Source: Candidatus Limnocylindria bacterium
GTDB taxonomy: Bacteria; Chloroflexota; Limnocylindria; QHBO01
NCBI GenBank assembly: GCA_030146365.1
Contig: JASLBU010000106.1
Location: forward strand, 1 to 5,288
Direction of reading: 5' to 3'
Length of the DNA: 5,288 nucleotides
Below are positions 5,165 through 5,288 of the stretch, in pieces (the first letter of the stretch is position 1; each line of letters begins with the position of its first letter). The notes under the pieces are model-generated. The model did no database searches, was not told the origin of the DNA, and saw only the letters and a list, made by a program, of their open reading frames with translations. The position numbers and the translations under genes are program-made.

Positions 5165-5288
5165 CGAACGAGCGAACCCTGAGCGAGGACGACGTCCGCG
5201 ACGAGCACCTCGAGAGCGTGAGCCAGGGCGCGCACTGGGCCTACCTGTTCGGCGTCATCCTCGGCGCGGTGGCCGTGATGATCGGCCT
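5161..5288 (+). CDS. Partial small membrane protein (N-terminus only)
   Basis: The ATG at 5161 overlaps the previous stop by 4 bp (ATGA), and 42 codons are visible before the right edge. The first 22 or so residues are strongly acidic and charged (TNERTLSEDDVRDEHLES). From residue 25 a hydrophobic stretch starts (HWAYLFGVILGAVAVMIG), probably a membrane helix. No clear ribosome binding site precedes it, consistent with translational coupling to the DUF6766-like gene. I do not recognise the family from the visible part; a co-functioning membrane partner is an inference from coupling only. Confidence 0.7.
   Translation, partial: MTNERTLSEDDVRDEHLESVSQGAHWAYLFGVILGAVAVMIG

Overview
The window is GC-rich (roughly 70% by eye) bacterial chromosome with dense, GC3-biased genes and several GTG/TTG starts. 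It carries an F420-type luciferase-like oxidoreductase, a CoxG-like protein, an ECF sigma factor and a NarL-type two-component pair. This mix fits a soil or freshwater Chloroflexota (for example the Limnocylindria/Ellin6529 group) or an actinobacterium. The sequence alone does not decide between them. I see no transposase, phage gene, CRISPR array, tRNA or rRNA.

Region 1-2199 is a divergent signalling locus. On the minus strand a GAF + HisKA_3/HATPase histidine kinase (216-1478) overlaps by 8 bp a downstream gene (1-223, running off the left edge). The visible part of that gene resembles the start of a MEDS/DcmR-type sensory domain. On the plus strand, starting 22 bp from the kinase start, is a NarL/FixJ response regulator (1501-2199). 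The intergenic space is so short that the control signals must lie inside the coding ends; a 6-bp dyad flanks the area.

Region 2200-3423: a strong hairpin follows the regulator stop. Then comes an ECF sigma factor (2292-2957) without an adjacent anti-sigma gene. It converges on a minus-strand CoxG-like SRPBCC protein (2986-3423) that is not accompanied by CO dehydrogenase genes here.

Region 3424-4645: a 208-bp divergent spacer with competing inverted repeats precedes an FGD-like F420-dependent oxidoreductase (3632-4645). It keeps the cofactor/catalytic residues but appears to lack one of the glucose-6-phosphate-binding lysines.

Region 4646-5288: a hairpin follows the oxidoreductase, then a 12-bp interrupted inverted repeat. 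After these come two translationally coupled small membrane-protein genes: a DUF6766-like two-helix protein (4814-5164) and a second, truncated one (5161 to the right edge).

The likely theme is signal sensing and gene control (kinase, regulator, sigma factor) beside redox and membrane functions. No single pathway links all the genes, and I found no convincing evidence of a wholly new system. The best leads are the kinase/MEDS-like/regulator cassette, the missing anti-sigma factor, the altered FGD pocket and the coupled small membrane pair.
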